Source: Gemmataceae bacterium (GTDB lineage: Bacteria > Planctomycetota > Planctomycetia > Gemmatales > Gemmataceae). From it: a DNA stretch of 64,000 nt. How positions within the stretch are numbered: the stretch's first letter is position 1; each line of letters opens with the position of its first letter. The stretch is from the NCBI GenBank assembly GCA_028288765.1, contig JAQGHQ010000591.1:20721-84720 (forward strand), given 5' to 3'. The notes beneath the pieces were generated by a model. The model saw only the letters and a program-made list of their open reading frames with translations. It did not search any database and had not been told where the DNA came from. The position numbers and the translations under genes are program-made. Shown here one piece after another: positions 17,701 through 27,062 of the stretch.

Positions 17701-17922
17701 ATGGCATCGATCAGTCTCGGGGAGAGCCGCTGGCGAATGGTCCGGCGAGTTCTCAAGAAGAAGAAGTTCCGGTACGAGGATGCCCGGAACATGACCAGAC
17801 ATGACCAGACTCATTTCGACTGGTTGGTCGAGAACGAGTTTTTCGAGGATATGGGTGACGGCTGGTTCACAGTTTCCGAGCGGGGGAAGGAATCCGCCGA
17901 TCTCGGGTTTTACGAGATCTGA
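17701..17922 (+). CDS. Small winged-helix-like protein, paralogue 1 of 3
   Basis: A 73-residue protein beginning MASISLGESRWRMVRRVL, preceded by GGGAGAGGG. The family pattern is RWRMVR, a basic KKKK stretch, R..DQTHFDWLVE..FF, and a C-terminal ADLGFYE. The arrangement of two helices, a turn and a beta hairpin suggests a winged-helix fold, but this is inference. Close relatives in the window are at 24262-24588 (minus) and 49122-49388 (plus). Function is unknown; the strong basic patch would suit nucleic acid binding. Confidence 0.8.
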   Translation: MASISLGESRWRMVRRVLKKKKFRYEDARNMTRHDQTHFDWLVENEFFEDMGDGWFTVSERGKESADLGFYEI

Positions 17923-18301
17923 GTGCCGTTCCCCGAGCCGATCGCGCTAGTGATCGTGTCCGAAGCTGGTCCGCCCGACTGGGGCGGCTTTTGTCCGACT
18001 GCGGGTGGCCCGGCCCGCAGCCGGTGTAGGGAGTCGTTACCGCCGTCTCTGTCCGCGTCACCGCCGGTTCGTCCCGGTCGCCGTGACATCGGACGCGGTC
18101 ATCAGGGCACCGCGACGGCGGAAATCTCCCCCGCCCCGCCGAGTCTTTGACCATTCATTGTCTCCCCTGCAATTCTGCTGATTATCCCCGCCGTACCGAC
18201 CCGATCACACCTGCGGGGCCGGCACCCCGGAACGGTTAGCAGTGCCGTAGCTCAGAAGGGGCCAGGCCCCCGTATCGGGTCATCTCTCGGCGGAGGCGGG
18301 T
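17923..18301. other. Intergenic region
   Basis: About 380 bases upstream of the first TolC-like gene. No coding frame or repeat is convincing. Confidence 0.5.
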
Positions 18302-19924
18302 ATGCGTCCGGGACGCCGCGTCTGGGCTCGTATGGCGGCCGGGCTCCTCGGGACCGGTCTGGCGTCGGCCGTCGCCGCCCAGCCACCCGCGGCCGACCCG
18401 CCCACAAAGGCCGCGCCGGGCAAGGCCGCCCTTCCCCCACCGCCACCCGGGACCATCCTTCAGCCCGGCGAGGCCCCGATGGACCTCGGGACCGCCCTCC
18501 GGCTGGCCGGCGTCGAGAACCCCGAACTCCTGCTCGCCCGCGAGCGGATCGCCGAGGTCACCGCCCTGCGCCAACTCGCCGTCGCCCAGCTGCTACCGAA
18601 CATCAACCTCGGGACGAACTACGACCTCCACCGCGGGCCCCTCCAGCAGTCGACCGGGAACATCCTGAACGTCCACCGGGACGCCCTGTACTTCGGGCTC
18701 GGGGCGAACGCGACCGCGGCCGGGACGGTCAACATCCCCGGGCTGTCATACACCCTGAACGTCGGCGAGGGGTGGTACGGGTTCCTGGCCACCCGCCAGC
18801 GGGCCCGGACCGCCCACGCCGCCGCCGACGCAACCCGCAACGACGTCCTCCTGCGGGTCTGCCTGGCGTACCTGGACCTGCTCCGGGCCGACGGCCGGCG
18901 GGCGATCGCCGCCCGGAACCGGGACCAGGCGGCCGAGGTCGCCCGGCTGACCGCCGAGTTCTCCAACGCCGGGCAGGGCCGGAAGGCCGACGCCGACCGG
19001 GCCGCGGTCGAGCTCCGCCGCCGGGACGGCGAACTGGTCCAGGCGGAGGCCGATACCCTCGCCGCCTCCGCCCGGCTGTGCCAGCTGGTCAACCTCGACC
19101 CGTCCACCCGGCTCAGACCGATCGACGGGTGGGTGGTCCCAACCCCGCTCGTCCCGGACCCGATCCCGCTCCCCGAACTGCTCGCGATCGCGCTGCTTCA
19201 GCGCCCGGAACTCGCGGCCCGGCGGTCCGAGGTCCAGACCGGCCTGTACGAACTGTCGCTGGCGAAGGTGCTGCCCTTCTCCCCGAACGTGATCCTGGGG
19301 TTCAGTGCCGGCGGGTTCGGGGGCGGGAGCGACCTGATCGCCCAGCCCGGGGGGTTCATCAACGGCGCCGGCCAGCGGGTCGAGGCGTCGCGGTTCGGGA
19401 ACTTCGGCGGCCGGAGCGACTTCGACCTCGTCCTGTTCTGGACCTTCCGGAACATGGGGGTCGGGAACCTGGCCCTCATCCGGGCGGCCGACAGCCGGGT
19501 GAGGCAGATGAAGTTCCGGGAACTCGAAACGTTGAACACGGTCCGGGCCGAGGTGGCCGAGGCACATGCCCGGGTGGCCGCCCGGTACCTCCAGATCGAC
19601 CTGGTCGAGCAGGCGGTCCGGGCCGGGCAGGAGGCGTACACCGAGGACCTGACCCGGATCAAGGGGGGGCAGGGGCTGCCGCTCGAACTGGTGGACAGCC
19701 TGCGGCTCATCTGCCGGGCCCGGTACGAGTACCTGGACGCCATCGTCGACTACAACCGGGCCCAGTTCCAGCTCTGGGTCGCGCTCGGCCGCCCCCCGGC
19801 GAACTGCCTGGCCCGGCCGGTCCCGGCCGACCTCGTCCCGCCCCCACGGATCGACGTCCCCCCGGGGCCGCGGGTGTTCCCGGTCCCACGGGTCCTCCCT
19901 TCCCCCATCCCGGTCAAGCCCTGA
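18302..19924 (+). CDS. TolC-family outer membrane efflux protein 1
   Basis: A 540-residue protein with a signal peptide (MAAGLLGTGLASAVAAQP). Two OEP-type repeats follow: the first contains DLGTALRLAGVENPELLLAR and long alanine- and arginine-rich helices, the second starts around residue 300. The C-terminus is proline-rich. TolC-type proteins form trimeric channels through the outer membrane for export by RND, ABC or type I systems. It is followed after about 50 bases by a paralogue. No pump gene is adjacent; RND and adaptor genes lie about 11-20 kb away on the opposite strand. Confidence 0.88.
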   Translation: MRPGRRVWARMAAGLLGTGLASAVAAQPPAADPPTKAAPGKAALPPPPPGTILQPGEAPMDLGTALRLAGVENPELLLARERIAEVTALRQLAVAQLLPNINLGTNYDLHRGPLQQSTGNILNVHRDALYFGLGANATAAGTVNIPGLSYTLNVGEGWYGFLATRQRARTAHAAADATRNDVLLRVCLAYLDLLRADGRRAIAARNRDQAAEVARLTAEFSNAGQGRKADADRAAVELRRRDGELVQAEADTLAASARLCQLVNLDPSTRLRPIDGWVVPTPLVPDPIPLPELLAIALLQRPELAARRSEVQTGLYELSLAKVLPFSPNVILGFSAGGFGGGSDLIAQPGGFINGAGQRVEASRFGNFGGRSDFDLVLFWTFRNMGVGNLALIRAADSRVRQMKFRELETLNTVRAEVAEAHARVAARYLQIDLVEQAVRAGQEAYTEDLTRIKGGQGLPLELVDSLRLICRARYEYLDAIVDYNRAQFQLWVALGRPPANCLARPVPADLVPPPRIDVPPGPRVFPVPRVLPSPIPVKP

Positions 19925-19972
19925 CCCGGCCGGCGAACCCGCACCGCGCATCGGGATGAAGGGAGGATGTCC

Positions 19973-21718
19973 ATGACCGGGTCACACATCGGAACGCTCC
20001 GCGCCCGCGGGCGGCAGTGGGTGACGGTCGGACTCCATCTCGGCGCGGCCGCCGCGCTCGGACTCGGGTGCCGGTCGGCCGACCCGCCGTACCCCGACCC
20101 ACCACCCCAGCCCTACACCGCCCTCTACCCGGGGCTCAAGGCCGCGGGCCCGCCCCCCGAGCCGGCCGTGGCCGCGTCTTCCCGGGTCCGCCCCATAACG
20201 GCGACCGAGCTGCCGGACAGCCCATCCCCAAGGCCCGGCAGCCCGGCCGGGCCGGTATCACCCCCTTCTCCCCTTGCGGGAGAGGGGTGGCCCGGAGCGC
20301 GTGAGGACACGATCGACCTGGGCGTCGCGCTCCGGCTTGCCGGGGTCGATAACCCGACGATCAACCTGTCCCGGGAGCGCATCCGCGAGGCCCTCGCCGA
20401 TCAGCTCGCCGCCCGGTCGCTGCTCCTCCCGAGTGTGAACATCGGCGGGAACTACCACTACCATGAGGGCCCCCTTCAGGCGTCGTTCGGCCAGATCCGG
20501 TTCGTGGACAGCCAGAGCCTCTATCTCGGGTTCGGGGCCCGCACCCTGGCCGCCGAGAGCGTGGCGTTCCCCGGGGTCCGGCTGTTCGCCCATCTCGGGG
20601 ACGCGGTGTACGAGCCGCTCGCCGCCCGCCAGCGGGTCGCGGCCCGCCAGTCCGACGCACAGGCCACCCGGAACGCGATTCTGCTCGACGTCTCCGCCGC
20701 TTACCTGACCCTGGTCGGGGCCGAGTCCCGGCTGGAAGTCCTCCGCCGCGGCGAGATGGACGGGGCCGAGATCGCCAGGCTCACGGCCGTGTTCGCCAGG
20801 GCCGGCCAGGGGCGGCAGAGCGACGCGAACCGCGCGGCGGGATACCAGGACCTCCTCCGCCGGCAGGTCCGCCAGGTCGAGGAAGACGTCGCGGTCGCGT
20901 CCGCCCGGCTGTGCCAGCTGCTCAACCTCGACCCGTCCGTCAGGCTCCGCACCCCCGGCGGAGCGGTCGACCTCTTCCGGCTGGTCCCCGAGGACGCCGA
21001 CATCGAGCTGCTGGTGGCCGGTGCGGTGGGGTCGCGGCCGGAGGTGTTCGCCCGCCGGGCCGAGATCGAGGAGGCCCGGGTCCGGGTCCGCCAGGAGAAG
21101 GTCCGGCCGTTCGTCCCGGTGCTCTCCGCCGGGTTCAGCGGCGGGCTGTTCGGGGGTGGGAGCAACCAGGTCGCTTCCTTCTTCGGGCCGATGACCGGGC
21201 GGACGGATTTCGACGTGTTCGCGGTCTGGAACGTGCAAAACCTGGGGTTCGGGAACGTGGCCCAGGTCCGGCGGACGACCGCGGTCGTCGGGGAAGCGAT
21301 GGCCGGGTACGACGCGGCCGTGAACCTGGTCCGCCGCCAGGTGGTCGAGGCCGTCGCCGAGACCCGGGCGGCGGCCCGGCAGGTCGAGATCGCGCGGACC
21401 GCCCTGGCGACTTCGGCGGAAGGCTACCAGCTGGAGCTGGCGCGAGTCAAGGACGGCCAGGGCCATCCGCTCGAGCTGCTCGACAGCTTCCACCAGCTCC
21501 TAGACGCCCGACAGGCGTTCGTGACGGCGGTGATCGCTTTCGACATCGCCCAGTTCCGGCTGTTCATCGCGGTCGGGAGCGACCCCTCCTCTGTCGGGCC
21601 GGACGCGGCCCTCACCGTCCCCCCTGCCCAACCGGCACCCGGCGGGCCGTTACCAGCTCCGGCGCCGGCCGAGCCTTCCCTCATCGTCCCGCTTCCCGGC
21701 GCCAAGCCCGACCGATAA
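19973..21718 (+). CDS. TolC-family outer membrane efflux lipoprotein 2
   Basis: About 581 residues. The N-terminus has a lipoprotein signal peptide ending AAALGLGC, so the mature protein is probably lipid-anchored. A proline-rich linker precedes the OEP domain, which starts at DLGVALRLAGVDNPTINLS and is collinear with the neighbouring TolC-like protein (shared LLP.(I/V)N.G.NY, GPLQ, and ARLCQL(V/L)NLDPS). ATG at 19973 has GGGAGG at proper spacing; an ATG 6 bases upstream directly abuts it. The pair is a tandem duplication. Confidence 0.88.
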   Translation: MTGSHIGTLRARGRQWVTVGLHLGAAAALGLGCRSADPPYPDPPPQPYTALYPGLKAAGPPPEPAVAASSRVRPITATELPDSPSPRPGSPAGPVSPPSPLAGEGWPGAREDTIDLGVALRLAGVDNPTINLSRERIREALADQLAARSLLLPSVNIGGNYHYHEGPLQASFGQIRFVDSQSLYLGFGARTLAAESVAFPGVRLFAHLGDAVYEPLAARQRVAARQSDAQATRNAILLDVSAAYLTLVGAESRLEVLRRGEMDGAEIARLTAVFARAGQGRQSDANRAAGYQDLLRRQVRQVEEDVAVASARLCQLLNLDPSVRLRTPGGAVDLFRLVPEDADIELLVAGAVGSRPEVFARRAEIEEARVRVRQEKVRPFVPVLSAGFSGGLFGGGSNQVASFFGPMTGRTDFDVFAVWNVQNLGFGNVAQVRRTTAVVGEAMAGYDAAVNLVRRQVVEAVAETRAAARQVEIARTALATSAEGYQLELARVKDGQGHPLELLDSFHQLLDARQAFVTAVIAFDIAQFRLFIAVGSDPSSVGPDAALTVPPAQPAPGGPLPAPAPAEPSLIVPLPGAKPDR

Positions 21719-21746
21719 TATTCCGTTCCTCCGGCGTCCTCTCCGC

Positions 21747-22436
21747 TCATGAACTGGTCTTGGCGAGCGTAAGTGTCTTGCGATCGGCCGGCTCCGCCCA
21801 GAGCCGGAAACCGCCCAGAAACGCATTGGTGTTATCGCCGGCTCGGGAGTCGGGCGGTAACTCTCCTAGATTCTTGACGTTGCCGCCGCCGATGACCACG
21901 TCGTCGGGTTCCAGGGCGGCGACCAACTTTGCGACCACGTCGGTAACGCGTTTGCGCCATTTCTTTTTGCCTTGTCGCTCGAATCCGCGTTTGCCGACGT
22001 AATCCTCAAATGTGCCCTTTCTATAGGGAAGATGCGCCAGTTCCATCGGCTCGACAATGCCATCGACGACCATGGCGGCGCCCAGGCCGGTGCCCAGGCC
22101 CAGGAATAGCATCTTGCCTCCCTTGTAGCTCCCCAGGGCCTGCATGGCGGCATCATTGATGATCTTGACGGGACGACCAAACGCGGTCTGATAATCGAAG
22201 CCTACCCACCCCGGAGCGAGGTTGTGAGGCTCCGTAATCGGCCGGCCGCGGGCCACGAACCCTGGATAGCCGATCGATACCACGTCATACTGCCAGTCGC
22301 CCGCAAGGTCTATGACCCTTGCCACCATTTGTTCGGCAGTCAGGGTCGGCCCGGAAGGAAACTTCCGCGGCTCCTCGTGCCCCGTGGCGAGAATCTTCAC
22401 GCTGGTTCCGCCGACATCAACGACCAGGATGTTCAT
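21747..22436 (-). CDS. ppgK: ROK-type polyphosphate glucokinase-like protein
   Basis: A 229-residue sugar kinase starting MNILVVDVGGTSVKILATG, the phosphate-1 ATP/polyphosphate loop. It then has SIGYPGFV, NLAPGWVGFD, a catalytic-type Asp in IINDAAMQALGSY, and LFLGLGTGLGAAMVVDG (phosphate 2). The length and the YPG and APGW motifs are closer to polyphosphate-glucose phosphotransferase than to larger ROK kinases. It would phosphorylate glucose with polyphosphate or ATP in the cytoplasm. The next gene, on the other strand, is a broken GH15 glucoamylase/trehalase gene; the two families are often neighbours. Confidence 0.85.
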   Translation of the reverse strand: MNILVVDVGGTSVKILATGHEEPRKFPSGPTLTAEQMVARVIDLAGDWQYDVVSIGYPGFVARGRPITEPHNLAPGWVGFDYQTAFGRPVKIINDAAMQALGSYKGGKMLFLGLGTGLGAAMVVDGIVEPMELAHLPYRKGTFEDYVGKRGFERQGKKKWRKRVTDVVAKLVAALEPDDVVIGGGNVKNLGELPPDSRAGDNTNAFLGGFRLWAEPADRKTLTLAKTSS

Positions 22437-22805
22437 GAAGCGACTCCGAAGGCGCCCTCGTTGAGTGGCGCTGCGCGGCCCGGCGGTCACTCCTCCACCC
22501 GGCCGAGGGGGGGTCGATCACAGACGGATCACCACTTACCGTCGTGCTTCTTACGCTACCGCCGGAAAGAAGGCTCTCGGTTCGGGGGCCGAAGGAGAGC
22601 GTGCGAACAGTCGCAAACATGCACCCGGGATGCCAGCGAGCGAATCCTTCATACCAATTCGTGTAAACTTCCAGGCGCAGCTCCGCTCGCGGCACTGGTA
22701 TTGTTCGGCCGCTTCACCAGCGAGATAAAAAGGGGGACGCCGGGACGCCCACAGCCCGGCCGGCGCACGTTGTCTCTCCCCACGGGGGAACGGGGGCCGA
22801 AGCCG

Positions 22806-23024
22806 ATGCGATACCAACCGATCGAGAACCACGGCATCGTCGGGAACATGCACAGCGCCGCCCTGGTCAGCCTGGACGGGTCGGTCGATTGGCTCTGCCT
22901 GCCGCGGTTCGACTCGCCCAGCGTGTTCGGGGCGATCCTGGACGCCGACAGGGGGGGCGGTTCCGGCTCGCCCCGCCCGCGGCCGGGGCGCTGCGCCCAG
23001 CCTGTCGGCGGCTCCGGGCCTTAA
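22806..23024 (+). pseudogene. Broken GH15 glucoamylase/trehalase N-terminus
   Basis: The first ~48 codons, starting MRYQPIENHGIVGNMHSAAL and continuing through SVDWLCLPRFDSPSVFGAIL, match the start of GH15 family proteins of about 600 residues. After DADRGG the frame breaks in a run of seven G: reading one frame over restores GRFRLAP-like residues for a short distance. The similarity then ends and AT-rich DNA begins. So it is a 5' fragment with a frameshift and a deletion of more than 90 percent of the gene. Confidence 0.85.
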
Positions 23025-23161
23025 CCTCGGCGGTGGATTCGGCCGGGGTCAGAAGCCGGTGAGCCCAATCGATTATCTGTCGAATGGAGGCGGTAAACTA
23101 GAGACGATACCCGAATAGTAATTAACTGTAATTTTATTTCATTACTGTGTTAGTTTCTACA

Positions 23162-23521
23162 ATGATTTGCCTTGAAGTATGCTTAAATGGCCAGCGAGTT
23201 TTCACGGCTGGCCTCCCTCCCCCTGCAAGTATATACGCACAAGTATTGTACCAAATATTTAGCAATGGCCCGTCCGAGCCATCGACGCGTGATCGAATTG
23301 CCCTTATGTGCACTGGGGTCCCGTTGTCAGAGCCGGACTCCTTCGCCTTCAAGTGGCCTGAGTCGATTCTAAAAGTGGGGGACGAAATATTGATTCGTGT
23401 TATAGACGCCCAACAGGCAGACGCTCCAGTCGGCGTGGTGCCAGGTCCCCAGTCAGAGTGGCCAGCGAGGAGGCGGGCACTCTACGAACGGTTAAAGCAA
23501 GAGTTTGAGCCAGGCGGCTGA
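23162..23521 (+). CDS. Orphan AT-rich hypothetical protein
   Basis: A 119-residue protein starting MICLEVCLNGQRVFTAGLPP, with a later KWPESILKVGDEILIRVIDA segment. Base composition is much lower in GC than neighbouring genes and the upstream 100 bases are AT-rich. The beta-rich pattern with LNG and VGDE.I.RV recalls a family of small uncharacterised proteins found scattered near mobile DNA, but I cannot name it. Start: ATG at 23162 is preferred over one 15 bases upstream because the conserved-looking domain starts there. It sits between a broken gene and a transposase remnant, suggesting transfer. Confidence 0.65.
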   Translation: MICLEVCLNGQRVFTAGLPPPASIYAQVLYQIFSNGPSEPSTRDRIALMCTGVPLSEPDSFAFKWPESILKVGDEILIRVIDAQQADAPVGVVPGPQSEWPARRRALYERLKQEFEPGG

Positions 23522-23598
23522 TTACATCGGGTTGGACCGATTCCACCAGAGGGATGCTCTGTTGAATCCTTCTGGCGGGTGAAGGCCTGTAATGGTAC

Positions 23599-23870
23599 AT
23601 GAAGCCTCACACGCCGATGACCAAGTCCCCGCGGGCCGTTGCCCGGGAGGCCCTACGCCTGGCACAGGGTGCGTTGCCGGCATACGCCGCGGCCCGCAGC
23701 CGCAAGGACTACACCCAGCCCCCGTTGTTCGCCATCCTGGCCCTCAAGACGTTCCTGCGGACCGATTACCGGGGGGTCGCCCAGTTCCTCGCCGACTTCG
23801 CCGAGATCCGCGACGACCTCGGGCTGGAGAAGGTCCCCCACTACTCGACGTCGTGCTACGCGGCTGGGCG
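23599..23870 (+). pseudogene. Transposase N-terminal fragment
   Basis: About 90 codons resembling the start of an IS4/IS5-type DDE transposase: KSPRAVAREALRLAQGALP, then QPPLFAILALKTFLRTDYRG and VPHYSTSCYAAG. The reading frame shifts near 23860 and no catalytic DDE core follows. It is a decayed insertion sequence remnant. Confidence 0.7.
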
Positions 23871-24261
23871 GCGGCCGGGAGTTTCATCCTTGCTTCCCGC
23901 TGATCCGGCGCGGCCCCAACCGCCTCGATCAGCCCCTCGGCATTCCCCCCATGCTTCGGATAGTGGATTCGCCGCCGCGATCCGGGCCGTCACCAGCGCG
24001 TCCGCCGTGTGCCAATACCCGGTACATCTGGCCGCGATCCATCTGACCGTAATCTGCATCAACTACCGGCTCTCGGCGTCCTTCAGCAGTCCGGATAACG
24101 GTTTGACGTGCGCGGGTGAGTTCGTGGGCCGGCCGCCCCGCCGGTCCCAAAGCTTCCCGTCGGGCCCGGGGTGAGTTGGCGGACCTTCCATCCAGGAGAC
24201 GTTCCGCACCGTCAAGGAGTCGACCGCCTGACGATCAGGCTGGCCTCGCACTCGACGACGT

Positions 24262-24588
24262 TCACTTCTTCCCGCGATTCTTCGGGGTCTTCGGTGCGGC
24301 CCCCGGCTGAGCGGCCGGAGTTGGCACGGGTGTCGATACGGCCGCTGACGCCGCCGGACGGCTCGGTTGCCACTCGTAGAACCCCTGGTCCGCCGCGTCC
24401 CGACCCTTGTCGGTCAGCTCGTACAGCCCGTCCCCGACTTTGTTAAAGAACCCGTTCGCGACCAACCAATCCACGTCGCTCTGGTCGCGGCGGGCCATGC
24501 TCCGAAGGTCCTCGAACCGGGTCCGCTTCTTCCGAAGGGCGATCCGAACCATCCGCCAACGGCCGATCGAAAGGCTGAACTGTGCCAT
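24262..24588 (-). CDS. Small winged-helix-like protein, paralogue 2 of 3
   Basis: A 108-residue protein beginning MAQFSLSIGRWRMVRIAL, with RR.DQSDVDWLVANGFF, VGDGLYELTDKGRDAAD and GFYEW. It is the longest of the three relatives because of a proline- and alanine-rich C-terminal tail ending in a basic NRGKK. The tail looks disordered. The core differs at the helix that carries MTRHDQTHF in the other two copies, so it is the more divergent copy. It lies about 45 bases downstream of a small HTH gene on the same strand; the two may be co-transcribed. Confidence 0.8.
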   Translation of the reverse strand: MAQFSLSIGRWRMVRIALRKKRTRFEDLRSMARRDQSDVDWLVANGFFNKVGDGLYELTDKGRDAADQGFYEWQPSRPAASAAVSTPVPTPAAQPGAAPKTPKNRGKK

Positions 24589-24634
24589 CTGGAAAGATCC
24601 TGGGGTGTGTGAAGAGAGGGATTAAAGGTGGGGT

Positions 24635-24877
24635 CTACGTCTTCCTGGCTATTCGCTTCGGGATCAGGTGTTCCGACTCGACGGTCACTTCGTCGCACAC
24701 CGCGAACCGGCCGGTGGGAACGCCGCGGGCGTGAGCGAGTTTCACGCCCGCCGCCCAGCTCGGAAGACGCTGCCCCTGCTCGTGGTTTCGCAGGCGGCCG
24801 AGGGGGGGCCCGGCTTTCTCGGCGAGTTGCTGCTGGGTCAAGCCCGCTTCTTCCAGCAGGCTGCGAAGCAAATCCAT
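24635..24877 (-). CDS. Small Cro/C1-type helix-turn-helix protein
   Basis: An 80-residue protein starting MDLLRSLLEEAGLTQQQLAE, a canonical XRE helix-turn-helix, with RLRNHEQGQRLPSW as the recognition-helix region and a further helix after it. The C-terminus (ESEHLIPKRIARKT) is short and basic. It probably binds DNA as a dimer. The target is unknown. An upstream ATG 9 bases away gives MRFMDLL and is less likely. Confidence 0.82.
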   Translation of the reverse strand: MDLLRSLLEEAGLTQQQLAEKAGPPLGRLRNHEQGQRLPSWAAGVKLAHARGVPTGRFAVCDEVTVESEHLIPKRIARKT

Positions 24878-25020
24878 GAACCTCACTCCCCGCTCCCGCC
24901 CGGTGCGTGGATGATCTTATTCACTTTTGGGGAGTACAGCAACTGGGGTAGTCGCTCCATAATGGCTAGTTCGCCAAAACGATTAAGCGAGCGGCAGGAG
25001 AAAACCGACCCGCCGAGTGA

Positions 25021-25082
25021 TCTCGTGGCACAGGTCTCCAGAGCTGTGCGACTTCGCAAGTCTGGAGACCTGTGCCACGAGA
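25021..25082. repeat. Perfect 22-bp inverted repeat
   Basis: TCTCGTGGCACAGGTCTCCA followed by GA is matched exactly by its reverse complement 18 bases later. The loop contains a second small stem (TGCG..CGCA). There is no T tract, so it is not a standard terminator. It is isolated between two divergent genes and may be a MITE-like element or the remnant of one. Confidence 0.9.
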
Positions 25083-25448
25083 ACTCCAGCCCGACCGGCC
25101 CGTTCTCGTGGGTCAATTTTCACCCGCCGCTCGCCTCATACAGGAACCCGGTGAGACGGTCGCTTTTTCGTCGGTGCGGGGGGACCCGCTCGCGGGTCGC
25201 GCGGCACCTACCCGGAGTCGGGCCGGACGGCTCAACGGCCGAGTCGGTCCGGCGCGACACGGATCAAACCGAATGCGACCGCCTCATCGGGTTCCTGTAT
25301 CAGGACACGCGTCGAAGGACTCACCGCTTTGATGTATTATGCCCCTCGTGCGGGTCAAACGATGTGGGGATACCCGGTCGGGCTCGGGCGAGTGGTGTGG
25401 TCGCCTCACCGAGACGACCGGCAATAGCCTGGGGCGCGAGTCCATATC

Positions 25449-25654
25449 TGTACAAGCGTATAGTTAACAAGTTAATGAGAGTTAACGACCGGCGGGTTGA
25501 GTCGTCCAAGGCATGCGCGCCGGCCGGAAACCCAGAAAATCTTAACCAATCTTAACTCGCTAGCTCGGTTATCTTGCCGGAAGACGTGTGTGGGCCGGGA
25601 GTTCGGAATCGCTTTTGGGATGTGCGTAAATGGTCTCGGGCGGGTGGTATTACC
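25449..25654 (+). promoter_or_regulatory. Conserved non-coding element with ATCTTAAC repeats, copy 2
   Basis: Aligns with 16789-16975. It carries GTTAAC/GTTAAT units at 25463, 25471 and 25481, then two ATCTTAAC units 10 bp apart (25539-25546 and 25549-25556), then GCTTTTGGGATG and GGTCTCGGGCGGGTGG. It ends about 120 bases before the protease start codon, so here it may control that gene. A regulator binding direct repeats on one face of the helix is the simplest reading. Confidence 0.6.
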
Positions 25655-25775
25655 GCCCGGTTGGGACGCCACGACCGTCACCGTCCCTCGCCGAGGGCGG
25701 TCCGTTGGCGGCAGGCAACCACCGGGGGTAGAATCTATCGCGTCGGTACCGTTCCCCCGCTTGACGAGGACAATC

Positions 25776-27062
25776 ATGCCCACCCGGGTCTTCCGCCGGA
25801 CGAGCCTGCTCGGTCTGCTCGCCGCCTGCCTGACCGCGGGCTGGGCCGTCGCCCAGCCGGAGCCGAAACCCGACCCGCCCATGCCGACGACGGACACCGG
25901 CATCGCCGCCTACCGGCAGGTGCTGAAGTCCACCGTCTGGGTCCACTCCGAACGTGGGCCCGGGAAGCTGGCCACCGGGAGCGGGTCGCTGATCGACAAG
26001 GGCCGCCGGCTGATCCTGACGAACTACCACGTCGTCGGGAACGTGAAGACGGCGACCGTGTTCTTCCCCGCGTTCGACGGGAAGAAGGTGATCCCGGAGC
26101 GGCGGTACTACCTCGACCGGTCGTCCCGACTCGGCATCCCGGGGGATGTCGTCGAGGTCGATCGGGCGGCGGACCTCGCCTTGATCCGGCTCGACCGGGT
26201 CCCGGACGGGGCGTTGGAAATCCTGCCCGCCGCCGAAAGCCCGGACCCCGGCCAGACCGTCCACTCGCTCGGCAACCCGGGCCGCAGCGGGGCGCTGTGG
26301 GTGTACACCCCGGGGAAGGTCCGGCAGGTCTACACCAAGGCCTGGAAAGCGAAGCTGGACGACAAGACGATCCACACGTTCGAGGCCCGGGTGGTCGAAA
26401 CCGATTCCCCAACCAACCCCGGGGACAGCGGCGGCCCGCTGGCGAACGACAAGGGCGAGCTCGTCGGGGTGACCGAGGGCGGGGCGACGGACGCGCAGCT
26501 GCTGAGTCTGTTCGTGGACATCTCGGAGGTGAAGAAGCTGCTCCGCCGGCGGTCCGTGGTCGCCCTCCGAACCGGCGACAGCGGGGACACGCCGAAGCCG
26601 AAGGAGAAAGAGCCGGCGAAACCAGCGCACGACAAGCCGCTGGAGAGCAAGGACGGCGCGAAGTTCTTCAGCGCCGATGCGTGGAAGAAGGTGCAGACGG
26701 CGGCCGACCGGCTGTTCAAGGAGAAGAACACCGACCTGCTGATCGAGACGTTCGACACCCCGCCGAAGGGCGACGTGGACAAGGTCAAGGCCATGTCCGC
26801 GGCCGACCGGGAGAAGTTCTTCCGCGAAATCGTCCTCGACCGGGTGAAGACCGAAAAGCTGAGCGGGGTCTACATCCTGGTGTGCAAGTCTCCGCCATCC
26901 CTCTACGTGGAGGTGACCGCGGGGGCCGGGCTGCCGGCGGACACCGGGAAGAAGCTCCGCGAAACCCTGCTGGCGGCGTTCAAGGAGAAGAAATTCGACG
27001 AGGGGCTCACCAAGGCGATCGATATCGTCCTCGAGGCGAAGGGGTTGGGGGAGAAAAAGTGA
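25776..27062 (+). CDS. Secreted trypsin-like serine protease fused to a TPM domain
   Basis: A 428-residue protein with a signal peptide ending AGWAVAQP. Residues about 40-260 form a chymotrypsin-fold (S1C/DegP-like) protease with His in LTNYHVVG, Asp in AADLALIRL and Ser in NPGDSGGPLAND. There is no PDZ domain. After a charged linker rich in Lys, Glu and Pro, residues about 295-420 resemble a TPM domain (also called TLP18.3/Psb32/MOLO-1), with ILVCKSPPSLYVEVTAGAG. The combination is unusual. The protein probably works in the periplasm. The next gene overlaps by 4 nt. Confidence 0.85.
   Translation: MPTRVFRRTSLLGLLAACLTAGWAVAQPEPKPDPPMPTTDTGIAAYRQVLKSTVWVHSERGPGKLATGSGSLIDKGRRLILTNYHVVGNVKTATVFFPAFDGKKVIPERRYYLDRSSRLGIPGDVVEVDRAADLALIRLDRVPDGALEILPAAESPDPGQTVHSLGNPGRSGALWVYTPGKVRQVYTKAWKAKLDDKTIHTFEARVVETDSPTNPGDSGGPLANDKGELVGVTEGGATDAQLLSLFVDISEVKKLLRRRSVVALRTGDSGDTPKPKEKEPAKPAHDKPLESKDGAKFFSADAWKKVQTAADRLFKEKNTDLLIETFDTPPKGDVDKVKAMSAADREKFFREIVLDRVKTEKLSGVYILVCKSPPSLYVEVTAGAGLPADTGKKLRETLLAAFKEKKFDEGLTKAIDIVLEAKGLGEKK

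Noticed and set aside
21747..22436. ROK transcriptional repressor
   Set aside because: No helix-turn-helix domain precedes the kinase fold.
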